Shown: positions 1 to 11,440 of the stretch, piece after piece
Numbering within the stretch: the first letter of the stretch is position 1
Layout: the number at the start of each line of letters is the position of its first letter
From: Isoetes taiwanensis
Lineage: Eukaryota > Streptophyta > Lycopodiopsida > Isoetales > Isoetaceae
Length of the DNA stretch: 64,000 bases
Direction: 5' to 3'
Assembly: GCA_021234155.1 (NCBI GenBank)
Contig: JAJEKV010000051.1
Coordinates: 7,596,761-7,660,760, forward strand
Translations under genes and position numbers: made by a program
Notes under the pieces: model-generated
Seen by the model: only the letters and a program-made list of their open reading frames with translations
Told to the model about the DNA's origin: nothing
Databases searched by the model: none

Positions 1-857
1 CGGAATCAGAGGTAAAATCTCCAGAATCAGGGGTAGAAACGCCAGAATGAGAGGTAAATGGTGAGAATCGAAGGTAAATCTTCAAGAACGTTGAGTAAGT
101 TCAAGAACGGCTGCCGCTGTAAGATTAGGAGTAGTTCTGGAAAAGAACCTTTGCCAGATGGCGCAATGCCATTGGCGGATATGGCAGAATGCAACCTAAG
201 TTGCATTTACGTCAGATTGGCAAGCTCGATCTGGACAGAGGACAAAATGCCAGAGGCGCAGAGGATTTCTGTCTGCTGCTGCTGCAAATGAAAGAGTCAG
301 ACTGAAGCTCATAAGATCGGCCAGAAGCTCTGCAAACGAAAGATTCCACCGAAGCTACGACCCAAACCATCTAGGACTGGTGGAAGGTTAAAACGATCAT
401 GAAAAATGTAGCCGGATGATTGACAATAAGGAAACGGAATTGGGATTTCTTCTTACCTTAAGCAGCCAAAATGCATACACTCGAGTCATTCCATGCCCCT
501 GGGGCAACCTTTCAAATCCAAACTCACCAGAAATTCAGTCACTTTGTTAACATCAAGTCAATTTAAGGGGATTAAGTAGTTACAGTTATGCCATAACTTA
601 CAATCACTTTGTAAATAACGGTGACAGTAAGGTCAACTGCACTGGACAAAGCATACCCACCTATCCCTTTTATCTAATAATGTTCCATGGAACCACCAAC
701 ATCCGTGGACCACAAGTAACTCCTTATAAGAATAAAAATTTCAAGCCCCTCATAAACATTGTAAAATGCTTCCATGTGAATCAGCCTAGGGGATGCTAAA
801 AGAGATCCTTCAATAATGAGACAAAAAATGTTTAAAATTACAGCAGGATGCTACAAG
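1..857. other. 3' flank of the GDP-mannose pyrophosphorylase gene
   Basis: I see no gene here. The stretch lies downstream of the stop codon of the minus-strand pyrophosphorylase gene, so its right part is probably 3' UTR. The first bases already match copy B from about 39,160, so the duplicated block starts at or before the window edge. Short open frames exist on both strands but show no family resemblance. Confidence 0.5.
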
Positions 858-2317
858 TCACATCACGATTTCTGGCTTCAGTATACTAGATTTGATTTCT
901 TTGTGTGGCAAGACAACACCTCCATTACTGTAAATTTCATCACAAAGATGAACATCTTCACCCAACACTGTCATATTCTCAACTCGAGCCCACTGGCCCA
1001 CTGTGGAATGCCAGCCAATGATACTTCCAGACACACATGCATGTCTCTTAATGCGTGCCCCTCGCATAATTGTGCATTTTGACAATCTGACTCCATCTTC
1101 TATAACACAACCTTGGCCTACAGAAACGTCTGGACCTATTAAGCATCCTTGACCAATCTGGGCACTTGCATCAATTATCACATTTCCTATCACGTGCTCG
1201 CCATAGTCAAGCTTTTCAGGAAATTTTGTTCTTAACGAATCAAGGTAAAGGTGTAAGCCTGTGATGTAGTCTTTTGGCTGACCAACGTCCATCCAGAAGC
1301 CTGGTAAGACCATGGCATACAGCTGCTTCTCTGTAGCTATCTTTGGAAAAATTTCCTTCTCAATAGATGTAGGCTTGAGATCAATTCTATCTAAAGTGCT
1401 GGGATTCAAAAGATATATGCCTGCATTTATCTTGTTTCCTACAAAGACTTGTGGTTTCTCTACAAATCTTTGGACCTGACCTGTTTCCTCGTCCATCACC
1501 ACCACACCATATTTTGATGGTTCACGCACCTGCAAACAATAAGCATAAACATATGTTTCAGATTTCACTTATAACTATTGAGAATGTATATAATAAGATG
1601 TACCTGAGTAACCATGATGGATGCCTCGCCCCCATGTTGCTTGTGAAATTTGATCATTTCTTCTAATGGATACTCACAGATTACATCACTGTTAAGAACA
1701 AAAAATGGTTCTCCAGATCCATCCACAAGTTTGTCCCTTGCTAATGCCAATGGACCAGCTGTACCTAACGGTTCTTTTTCTTGCGAACATGTTATTCTGA
1801 TATCAAATCTAGCCTCAAACTCCTTCAAAAAGCTCAGCATAACCTAAGTAAAAGAAGGGAAGAAATAAAGAATTGACTCCAGAAGCAGGGCCTCAAAATC
1901 ATTAGATCATCTTGTGTCAAACCTCACCTCTGGCTGATAATTGATTGCCAAAACCACTTCATCCACACCAACTGCTTTTAGTGCTTCGATCTGCATTAAA
2001 ACACACATATTAGAGTCTTAAAAAATTAGCAAATATTTGTCTCATAAAAAACTACAAGCATGTAATGAACTAGGATCGCCTAAGAAAACTTCCAAAAAAG
2101 AAGAACTTCCTATATTATTACCCTCCAGAACCAGATCTGCTAGCTTGCAAAACGTTTCAACTGAATTAGATTTTACCGAAAGCAGATCAAGCATAAAAAA
2201 TATAACCTGGTGAAGAATCATAGGCTTGTTGGCAAAATCAACCAGTGGTTTTGGCACACTAAGTGTAAGAGGCCGCAAGCGAGTTCCGAAACCTCCCACG
2301 AGAATAAGGGCCTTCAT
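858..2317 (-). CDS. CYT1: GDP-mannose pyrophosphorylase (mannose-1-phosphate guanylyltransferase), intact, 4 exons
   Basis: The enzyme makes GDP-mannose from mannose-1-phosphate and GTP in the cytosol, feeding ascorbate, cell-wall mannan and glycosylation. Exons, in gene order, are 2317-2207, 1990-1928, 1843-1604 and 1529-858. All three introns are GT-AG and the parts join to 361 codons, the same length as Arabidopsis CYT1/VTC1. Visible landmarks are the N-terminal nucleotidyltransferase signature [11 protein letters not shown] (residues 8-18), the FVEKP sugar-nucleotide loop, and a C-terminal left-handed beta-helix of hexapeptide repeats ([17 protein letters not shown] and onward) ending in KPEIVM. 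The start is the only ATG before the signature. No frameshift or stop interrupts the joined frame, so this is the functional copy in the window. A near-identical but broken copy lies at 39,997-41,443. Confidence 0.97.
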
Positions 2318-2600
2318 CGCTTAGGGTCCTCAAAAAAATCGAAAGAGCCGAGATGCAAAAAAATTTACCACGCAATCCTCGAGCAGGAATAAACGTACCC
2401 AATTCCTGCAGCGGCCGGAGTTAGGGAATTTAAGCACTCGGTGGACTCTGTTTCTCCGCTTTCCCGGTGGCCTCCATACGTAGTTGCGGCAAACAGCTCA
2501 ACTTACTTTTTTAAAGCAGTGTTGTTTACCTAAAGAATAACATCTACTTTGTCAATGCCTCCTGTTTAAATGTTAAGCAACATGGAAGACCACCGCCTTT
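2318..2600 (-). promoter_or_regulatory. presumed 5' UTR and promoter of the pyrophosphorylase gene
   Basis: This is the region directly upstream of the start codon on the minus strand. It is less AT-rich than its surroundings close to the ATG. I see no convincing TATA box and cannot place a transcription start. It is conserved in copy B (41,444-41,720) with few changes, better preserved than the coding exons there. Confidence 0.3.
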
Positions 2601-4004
2601 CAACATTTGTAGTGATGCATATCTTGGCGGCCAAGGTCAGATAACCGTCTCTTTCCAAAAATTACAGTGGCAAAGGAGTTCCAACAACAATATCCACCCT
2701 TTTTATTGCAACCTTCTTCTCAGTGGCACATGCGTTCTCGCATCTTTATAAGACTCGTCACTTTGTTCCAAGCATCAGTTCTCCTTCTTAGACTATTTTC
2801 CCAAAGGAGGGTAGATTTGGTTCGCCCGCCCTTGGTGTAGCTAGTCAGAGAACAGTGTTGAGCTCCTTCCTTTGGTATACATGGCCACGCGATAAAGCAT
2901 GAATGTGCTTCTTCAATTGTGGTTGTTGCAAACAATGAAGATCCATCTCTTGTGGAGTAATTAAGGATAAGTGTCGCACCCCTCAGAATTGTCCAGCATT
3001 TGCACTATCCGAGCACTGTATACCAGGTGTGGGTTATACCTAACCAACTATTACATTGCATACACCTTTAGTAACAGCACTAGCATAGTATTTTAGGAGG
3101 TGCTAGACATCCGAGCTCAACTGTGTCCCTCACTACACTCAGATGCAGAGATATACAGTTTATCAGTGGGTTTATTACTGCTAGGTTTTTTCCCTTCGTG
3201 GTGGGGGTTTTTAATCCTAGACAGGGTCTGCTGTGTTCTTACTTTGTCTGTTTAGGTCTCATAGGCCTCTTGGTCTCCGTCAATGATAAAATTCAATTCA
3301 ATTCTATTCTATTGAGCATAAATAAATTTGGGCTATGTATATTGTGGCTATGGAAGAGTAAGTCCAAATAGAATTTTGGTCACGAGCACGTAACATTTGT
3401 TTCAGGATTACCAAGAATATTCACTTTCTGGCACGTAACCTCATGAAGGTCTCTAATTTTACCTGAGAAGATCCATGCATATCATCAGAGAAGATCGTGA
3501 CTACACAATGGTTGGTGGACATTCGCACAAACGTGGAAAGGATATGGTCTTACACAAATGTGTACTTCCACATGAAATAACTGAAATTGTTCGACATGGC
3601 AATAAGAAGCAGAAAGACACCCCTAAGTGAGCCGCTTAGTGTGACCCTTCCATGATGACACTCACGACGTGGACAACTCTTGGCTTTCACGGCCACTATC
3701 TTATGATCATAGAAACATTTATCAAGGTGAGTGTTTCGGCCTTTTTGTCAATCTTAGAGCTTCGTGAAAACATTATAGTCGCCATAACTGCAAGAGTGGT
3801 TACAAACTGCTCAAAGATTTTGCTATTTTGGATTCAAAGCCATTATACTATATATACTTCTAGTTTAGACTTGGAAGTTAGCAAGATTTTGGGCTTTTTT
3901 TTTTCATCCTTGATTGTAGCGCTTTGCTTAGATTGGTCTTGTACTCAACAATTCATTATTGAAGTGTTTTGTAGTCAGATTCCCTTGCATCTCGCTCTTT
4001 TTTC
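2601..4004. other. non-coding stretch with one retroelement tail fragment
   Basis: No gene recognised. Around 3,604-3,656 the plus strand reads KKQKDTPK followed by a stop and about 25 further bases that match the segment after 16,640, where KKQKGTPK and a stop end a Gag-like frame. This piece is therefore a small fragment of the same retroelement family. The rest is unassigned. Confidence 0.4.
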
Positions 4005-4618
4005 TCTTTCTTTTCTCTTGGAAACGTCTGCCAAGAAGATAATGCCTCCAAATTCTCAAAGGTCGCACGACCACAAGCAATTCTTGGTCATGCATAGGGA
4101 ACGTTGCTCGGCATCGTTCATTTTCTTGGAGTTATAAGCAATAACCTGTTCTTCTTGCATCAACACACCTCTGGTGGATATCTTACTGGCATCTGTGGTG
4201 ACCCACTTATCCTTCTGGGGACCTGGCAAGGTAAGAACTATTGTGGAGGTCAATGCATCCTTAAGCTGTTGGAAGCACGATTGTACATTCTCTTGCCAAT
4301 GTTTAACCCAATCTATTACCCTCTCATGTTTGGTGAGGTCAATGAGAGGTGCAGATACTTTAGCAAATTTCCTGTAATATCCGGCTAAAGGAAACTTCAT
4401 ACTCCTGAAACATTCTTGGGTGTTGGCCACTCCTTAACTGCCTCAATCTTTGTCGGGTCCATGGATATGCCATCTGTTAAAACGATATGCCCTAGGTACC
4501 ACCTCTGTGTTGCGAATTTGCACTTGGAAAACTTAGAAAAAGCTTATGACAGCACAATTTTTGCAAAGTCAATCGAAGGTGGCGTTCATGCTCCTCCAAT
4601 GTTTGCTATAAATAAGTA
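4005..4618 (-). pseudogene. Ty3/gypsy reverse transcriptase C-terminus and RNase H, decayed
   Basis: Reading down the minus strand from 4,618, the pieces come in the family order: LIYSK, then LEEHERHLRLTLQKL, YLGHIVLTDGISMDP, KIEAVKEWPTPKNV, GYYRKFAKVSAPLIDLTK, the RNase H start with TDAS, GVLMQEEQVIAYNSKKM, and finally HDQELL and LRIWRHYLLGRRF. These are the thumb, connection and RNase H blocks of gypsy polyproteins. Several frameshifts and stops separate the blocks. The frame ends abruptly after GRRF near 4,005, so integrase is missing. The preceding half of the same reverse transcriptase is at 8,666-9,170, on the far side of the Helitron insertion. Confidence 0.9.
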
Positions 4619-4665
4619 CTAGTAAACCTGTGCCTGGCGTTGCTGGGCTAATGTCCTGGCATGTG
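4619..4665 (-). other. Helitron 3' terminus with hairpin and CTAG end
   Basis: Read on the minus strand the terminus contains GCCCAGCAACGCCAGGC, an imperfect inverted repeat around a central AAC, about 6 nt before GGTTTACTAG. The canonical plant form pairs perfectly, so the stem here has decayed or is mis-called at two positions. Confidence 0.7.
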
Positions 4666-6474
4666 TTTTTACTTGGCCTTTAACGTTTATGTATATGCAA
4701 CTTCGACAACAATGCATCTTGATATTGACAAGAATGGACATTATTTGCTTTTGTAATTATTTTTGTTATTGAAATTGTGTAATGCCAGTATCATCAATGT
4801 ATTAACTTTGCGTTTATAGATTTCAGTAGAGAAAACACAGCTTTATAACGAATGTGGGGGGCAATTAAATCTACCTCTAAAGACGAAAATTTTGAAAGAG
4901 ATCCAAAACTGATGCTCAAAATGTCACCCTTAGAAGTACTGGGCACATGTGCATGCTTGAAAGATTAGATATAATTGTAAGGTATAGGCACGATAAGCTT
5001 AAGTCTATAAGCAGACATGCTACGAAGCAACGTCCAACTTTGTCACGCATAAGTTGGGATAAGCTTTAAGAAGGAGCTTAGGGATAATTAATATAGCAAA
5101 ATATTAAATTCACTATAGAGCACACTCCAGTCATATTGTATACAACTGCGAAATTGCATCATGCTTGTCATTAAATGAAGCCAATTGGTTAAAATCAAGT
5201 TGTAAAGGCGATACTTTGACACTTCTAAGAAACGTTTGTACAAACAAATATATACGTGTCTTGTCAATGGTTTGCTCTCTAGAATCATTTACATGTTTTA
5301 GAACATTACTTATTCGAGCTTTAAAGAGAAAGGCACATATGTTCACATTACAAAAGTAGTCATACACAGGCATGTGACAATTGTCCAAATGCTTTAAGGA
5401 TCACAATAATATGAGTACATCATCAATTTGCTACAATGGCTTTTTCTGATAGCAGAACTTCCACGTAAGAATATGTTGTTACAAAGACACGTTCACATAA
5501 ACACATTTGTGACAGAGATTGAGTTAGTGAATATGATAAATGCGCATTGATGACAAAGCAAATGCTTCGTTATATCCAGCTGATCTTCCTGTATTCATAG
5601 AAGAAGAAGAAGCTTTTATAATAGTCCACAAAAATCAAATACTGACCATAATAAGAAGGTAATGTAACTTTATCTATGTAGATCCAATACAAACGTTTCC
5701 ATGCTTTGAAATAGTGCATACTGCCTTTGTTTATCATGCTCCTGAAGTATACCCATGACTAGGTCACATCACTAACTAAAGCCAATTAAATTAGAAAATA
5801 ACTACCTAAGTTCAACCATGGAAATACAACTGCATATTCTAAAATATACTGCAGAATATGTATAAAACAATTACTCCATCTAGATGACCAATTATACTAA
5901 TACAAAGTATTTTGCACGTCCAAATTAAAGGCTCAGAGAAATGAATTAAATGCTTGAACTTTATGTATAACAGATTTGATGACATTATCAATTGACAACA
6001 AAATAAAAATGTACCATGTCAATTCGGATAAGTGGTAGAAACAAAAAAACTTGCTATTTGCATTGTGCTATGTTGTATACATGATAAAATCAGCAAAAAG
6101 GAAGGCATAAAAAACAATCCATTCGTTCGGGTAGCATCCAAAGAAAACAAATACCATTTTCGATTACATTGCAAATCTCTCTCAAAGTGAATGGACTGCT
6201 CTTTAACACCAGCAACCATCATGTAGCCCTAGTCTGCATCAGTAAATAGATATCACAAATTATTACTTTGAAAGATCTTGGCATGAAGCAAACTACTTGA
6301 AGCTCGAACACACTGGCATATATAGAACCATTCTGATGTTGGACTATGCTACCTTGTGTGACGTGATAAAACTTAACAAAAAAGCATAAAAACAACCCAT
6401 TCAGGTAGCATCCATGGGTGATATTCCAAGGTGGCTGTGCATGGGTATTCTGAATATAACTCCAGCAATTCATC

Positions 6475-7210
6475 TACAGTCTGCACACATGACAATCAAC
6501 CTACTACATATACAATCCTATAAGGAAGCCAGATAAATATTTTGAGTATGAAATTCTAGAAAGTAGTACCTTAATGTAAAGCTCTTGAGTGCATTTGGTG
6601 CAATTAAGCTCAAATGGTGGTAATGATCCACGTTCTTTCCTGTGACGAAGAACATAGTTGCATTTAATGGTTTCTTTGTATTCCCCCATAATTTGCATTC
6701 CCTGGTCAAATTCTTACAGATCTGCCTAGTGAGCTGGATATCCTTCCACTGGTTTTATTCCAGCAACATAAGAGCTCAAGCTAAACTGAAATGGAATATG
6801 TTGAGATTTGGATTTATTGCTTTAGAGAAAGAAAAGCACGAATAAGTTGCACACAGCCTGCACACATGAATAAGATTATTAGACAATCAACCTACTACAT
6901 ATATAATCCTGTAAGGAAGCCAGATAAATATTTTGAGTATGAAATTCTAGAGAGTAGCACCTGGATGTAAAGCTTCTGAGTGCAATTGGTGCAATTAAGT
7001 TCAAATGGTGGCAATGATCCTACATTCTTTCCTATGAGGAAGAAAATAGCTGCATTTAATGGTTTCTGGTCAAATTCTTATAGATGTGCCCAGTGAGCTG
7101 GATATGCTTCCACTAATTTATTCCAGCAATATAAGAGCTCAAGCTAAACCTGAATGGAATATATTGAGATTTTAATTATGCTTCCTTTGGAGAAAGAAAA
7201 GCACGAATGC
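6475..7210 (-). repeat. tandem duplication of an exon-bearing ~370-bp segment inside the Helitron
   Basis: Segments 6,475-6,847 and 6,857-7,210 match over most of their length. Each holds one exon-like frame on the minus strand bounded by an AG acceptor and a GT donor. In the left unit (6,701-6,570) the frame gives 44 residues including IKCNYVLRHRKERGS, LPPFELNCTKC and TQELYIK. In the right unit (7,065-6,961) the same LPPFELNC-TQKLYIQ end is present but the start is shorter. The paired cysteines (C-x2-C) suggest part of a zinc-binding fold; I do not recognise the protein. Confidence 0.6.
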
Positions 7211-7214
7211 CTAC

Positions 7215-7424
7215 CTGTTGAAAACCTCTAATAATTGGTTTATGATGATATGACATAGTCTTCACTATCATTTTCTGATAGCAAATCTGTTGTATCTTCC
7301 GCACAGTTGAAAAACACATACTACATGACCTCTGCATCATACATCTGTTAGAAATCTCATAATCAGCTTCAGAGTGTATATCCTCCATATTTTGCCCTTC
7401 AATAATGGCTTCAGAAATCTTAGA
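7215..7424 (-). pseudogene. captured exon of an unrecognised gene, 70 codons
   Basis: A minus-strand open frame of exactly 70 codons starts after a GTGCAG acceptor and ends at CAACAG before GTAGGC. It begins SKISEAIIEGQNMEDIHSEA and ends KPIIRGFQQ. Position, clean splice borders and order relative to the exons at 7,790-7,880 and 6,570-7,065 suggest sequential exons of one host gene picked up by the Helitron. The parent gene is not recognised. Confidence 0.5.
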
Positions 7425-7665
7425 CTGCACAGAATCAACAAAAAAATGTTCCAAAATTGCACATTTAAAAATTCAACTTTTGCAACTACATGTTCAGCAC
7501 ATCCTGCCTTATCGTCTACAACAAGATATTTATGTGTCAGAATTAAAGCTGTAAGACTGAAATTTAACACTCAACATTTCATCCATGCATCTTTCTTCCA
7601 TGTATTCCATGTCTGCCAACGTTTGGCAATGGGAAAGGCGAGAAAGAAATGTGGAGTCATTGGAT

Positions 7666-7880
7666 TCAGGATCTAGAGGAAGCAAACGATTGAAAAATTT
7701 CAAGCTCCTGCTGCAGAGAATCCTCTGGCCTCATTGATAAGAAAAAAAATAGAGTAAACAAAGAGCAAAAAGGGAAGACATGAACAATGAAACCTGTTTC
7801 ATAGACATGGTATTGGAGGTCTTTGAGGTTTAAAGACACCAGAAAACTCACAGTCACATCTTTCCCATCTGAATCCACTG
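7666..7880 (-). pseudogene. two further captured exon-like frames
   Basis: On the minus strand, after a TTTCAG acceptor near 7,880, the frame reads DSDGKDVTVSFLVSLNLKD and continues to HVYET at 7,794, followed by GT. A second short frame starts after an AG near 7,735 with RPEDSLQQELEIFQSF. Both face the same way as the other captured pieces. No family recognised. Confidence 0.4.
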
Positions 7881-8665
7881 AAAGGAAACACGCTCCCTTT
7901 GCCGATACTTTACAGGAAGAAATATAAAATGAAGTTGGTTTAGAAGCCCTACATTTTCAAACTTTCATCAAATAGACTTGTAGACCGCAGAATTTATCAG
8001 TGCCTAAAATGGAGTAGTCGCAGACAAATCCTCAACGTGGAGAATCCCCAACATCATCTATTCTCTTATACTCATATATGGCCAGAAAATCTTTCATAGA
8101 ATAATGAGCAACAAAAACGCTTTGATTTCCCAAAAAAAAAATTAATTGGTTAGACTAATTTCAGCAAGCTCCTATACGCATTCTTTGAGCAGAACCCTGG
8201 AGATATTTGACCGAAGGAGAACTGATGACGTGAGAATGTGACCGAACTGTTGGCAAAGGACATGGAGAAGAAAGAGTAAATCCTCTGTTTCAATATGATG
8301 GTGCCTGAAGCCTAAAGCAAAAACATGCGATTAAGCCTAAAGAACTAAAAAGTTTACCTGAAGTTGAAGCTCAAGCTCCAGCCTGGTATCTAGGCGGTAA
8401 TAATGAAGTCGGAGAGGTGCTTGTTACTGTCTGCTTCTCTCTTTTAAAGTAATGGTCAAAATGATGGAAGGCAGAGGAGTCCGCCTGATTAGCCGGCCAT
8501 GAAACGTATGAACAAAAAAGCCGTAAGAAAGTGCTCTTAAAAAGAATTTTAATTTTTTTCGGTCCCAAAAATTTGCCTTTTCGCCGGAAAATAGGGTGTT
8601 ACCGGCGTTATCGGCGGCTGGAAAAAAGAGGATACACCCCCACAAAAACATTTTAAGTAAGTAGA

Positions 8666-9170
8666 TAACATCAAAGAAAATGATGACAAACCCATCAAGG
8701 AACTCACGAAAAACATCATTCATGAGTCACATGAAAGTGGCGGGAGCATTGATCAGTCCAAAAGGCATTACGATAAGCTCATAATGGCCATATCTCTTCC
8801 TAAGATCTGACTTGTGGACGTCCTCCTCTTTTAGCTTTATCCAGTGATACCATGATCGAAGATCAATTTTGGAGAAATACTTAGCTCCTTGAAGCTAGTC
8901 CATTAGGTCATCTGCCCTTGACAAAGCATACCTTGATGGTATGCTTATTTAATTGACTGTAATCAATGCACATCCTTAGGGTGCCATTCTTTTTCTTGAC
9001 AAACAAAATAGGTGCCCCAAAGGGTGAGACACTCGGCGTAGATGAATCCCAACTTAAGAAGATCCTGCAACTGCTTCTTAAGTTCAGCTAGGGTACTCAT
9101 ATGATAAGGAGCCTTACTAGTAGGTTTAGTACCAGGCAAGTTGGATTTGACAAGCTCTACTTCTGAGGCT
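8666..9170 (-). pseudogene. Ty3/gypsy reverse transcriptase N-terminal half
   Basis: The minus strand shows [33 protein letters not shown], then [37 protein letters not shown], and [13 protein letters not shown], all standard gypsy reverse-transcriptase blocks. A stop follows ATFM, and the catalytic FDD is FDV. The frame runs into the Helitron at 8,665 and resumes at 4,618. Upstream, 8,963-9,424 is one long open frame whose first part is unlike known Gag or protease. Confidence 0.9.
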
Positions 9171-11100
9171 GAAGATGTGGAAGAGCTACGAGTGTGCTTA
9201 GAACATGTCAAAGCGACAACAGCCCATGCCAGTGCAGGTGATGGCAGCATCTGACTAGGTCCAGCTGCGGGCACCTTGGAACCATATTCTTGGGACCATA
9301 GATGGTAGATTCCTTTGTAACACATAGGCCTAGAGTTCAGCCATCTGACACTTGGATGAGAATGAGTTCTTATTCGGGGGTCAAGCGTCCATGTTCCACT
9401 GGTGTTGCCCAGGGTGGGTTCCATATTCTGTCTATAGCAAAGAGAAATTTGGTTATAGATAAGAAATGCAGATGAACCAAATTAATAATGATTTAACATA
9501 CACGAGCTTCATACATACTTAAAAGGGTCCTAATCAGACCTTTGTCAACCAAAATTATTTTATATAATGCAAATAAGATTGCCAGTTATGGCTACAAAAG
9601 ATACAAAAGTGCCCGAGGCCCATACAATTTAGGACATCACGAAATTTTCGTCAAGAACTTGACCCTGCCTCATCTTGCATAAGAGTTGAAGGTTCATGTG
9701 GTTTTTAGCAATGAAGCAAAGCGACACTAGGGCTGACAGTGACGGCGGCTGCTGACACAATCTCTGGTGGAAAGGAAGTCGCCAACGGCACTGCCACGAG
9801 CATTTTCATGCTCATCCAGATAGCAATGTCATGGCCCAATGCAGTAATGGCAGGTCACATCTCACCAATGCAAGAGTGAGCTGCTGAGAGTTGATCTTCT
9901 TATGGCCTGCAATGGTCACCAAAGCTCGGACTGCCCACCAAGATGCCTCAACCTTAGGAGCCAGATCCTTTCGAATGAACAACACTTGGCCCTCCTTAAA
10001 GGCAGAGAGGAAGAAGCGGGCGACATGGTTGCCCAAGCCCTTTGCTTTGGTCGAGATGGAGAGGGTAAGTCCTTTATCCAGATCTACCATCAACTCCTCC
10101 TCCTTAATTTCCTCTTTTTCTTCTCAAATGGTCTTTATTTTCTATAAATCCTCTCATTCCTCATCTGGTTCCATGGAAACATCCACGTCGTTGATATTTA
10201 GAACATGAGGTCCCATGGCAGAGAAACATTCCTTTGGTGGCTCAGATGGGGCTTCTTGGAGATAAGATGTCAGAGCTCCAAAGAGGCAGCAACGGGGTCA
10301 AAATCTTGTTGCTGATAACTCAGTAGCCACTGAATAGGAGGTGGAAGCTCACGAGTGGAGAAGTCAAACAATTCATCCATATAATACTCTGCTAACTCGT
10401 AGAGGACATGTGTCTTTTTCTTACCTTTGAGATTGCCAATAATACGCTAAGTCCACATGATGTTGTCGAGCAAGAGATACTCATGCTCGTGGACAATGAT
10501 GACGGGTGTCCTATCTAGCCTCGTAAGCTTACTTCCCTGGCTCCTTGTGAGGGGGCATCTCTTCAGTCAACTGTTTCCACTGGAAAAATCATCTTTGCCC
10601 ACTTTTTCATCGTCTTCATGGGCACTGGGGTTAGATATCTTGCCATTTTCCTCTTCTATATCCTCATCATCTATGTATCGGTCCATCAAAATGGCTAGTG
10701 CAAAGCGAACCTCAAATATGTACGCTAAACTTATGCCTTCTTTCCGGGGGCTCGAGGTGGCATATCAGCATCCTATTTGGCTTGCTGCTCTACTTGCAGC
10801 TGGGCATGACTTTCCTTCTCTTTACATCCTAACCTCTGTTCTGCACCGGTTGGGCATGGCCGCCATATCTTGCTCAATGGGTTGTAGGAGATTGGGGGCA
10901 GGGATTTCCTCCCACACAAACTTCTGACCCGCCTCTTCATAGGAGTATAAAGGTAAAGCAAGAATAACCCCTTCTATGATGCAGTCTCCGTCACCCAGGT
11001 AGAGGTACTGAATGCCTCTAACTTTAGGGTCCCCACTTGCTATCTCATGGGCATCTCTGCCACGGCCATCTCCATGACTCGTTGTGCTTCCATCCATGCA
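9171..11100 (-). pseudogene. decayed 5' part of the gypsy element, no domains named
   Basis: The minus strand carries several open frames, for example 11,097-10,822, 10,093-9,812, and pieces such as RFALAILMDRYIDDED near 10,690-10,660. They lie upstream of the reverse transcriptase in the same orientation, so they are probably Gag and protease remnants or leader sequence. No zinc knuckle and no DTGA protease triad were seen. The reading is inference from position. Confidence 0.4.
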
Positions 11101-11440
11101 AGTTCCTCAACACTTGGGTGCAAAATCGGTACTGGGTAGCAGAAATCACCGTCCGGACGCCGCTTACAAGTGCTTAAAATCGGCGTGTTTTAAACACGAC
11201 GTGCGTGATTGATCAATTGACATGTAGGGTACGCGCCCGTCAAATGACATGCTGAGAGAATCATGAGCTTGAATGGTGCCGGAAACATGAATGCCTGTAG
11301 CCCGCCATATTCGTGGATGGCGGACTAACCCATCTTGAATTCAAGCAAAATGGAGGGACTAATTGTTTCCAAGAATTGCCTGAACCGAAATTCAACAATT
11401 TGCCCTCACCAATTTTGCAATACACAGAAATCCGGGATAG
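11101..11440. other. intervening sequence, no gene seen
   Basis: The stretch lies between the minus-strand gypsy debris and the plus-strand Gag gene. It presumably includes leader sequence of the Gag element, but I see neither a clear LTR border nor a primer-binding site. Confidence 0.4.

Larger units (their letters stand above)
4619..8665 (-). mobile_element. non-autonomous Helitron, 4.05 kb, inserted in a gypsy reverse transcriptase
   Basis: On the minus strand the element begins TCTACTTACTT (8,665) and ends GGTTTACTAG (4,619), that is TC at the 5' end and CTAG at the 3' end, with a GC-rich imperfect hairpin just inside the 3' end. It sits between host A and host T with no target duplication, as Helitrons do. 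Removing it joins GATGTTA to TACTTATTTATAGC and restores the gypsy frame FFDVILIYSK across the catalytic FDDIL position. No Rep or helicase motif is visible, so it is non-autonomous. It carries exon-like fragments of unrecognised genes, all on the minus strand. The copy in B is 43,710-47,711. Confidence 0.85.

Noticed and set aside
2396-2415. GTACCC-AATTC-CTGCAG-CGGCCG resembles a cloning polylinker
   Set aside because: The restriction-site-like words are short and incomplete, occur identically in copy B, and sit in continuous 5' flank of the pyrophosphorylase gene.
4613-8663. TAAGTA on both sides of the 4-kb insertion as a target-site duplication
   Set aside because: The A^T Helitron borders a few bases away restore the reverse-transcriptase frame; the TAAGTA match is then partly element and partly host sequence.
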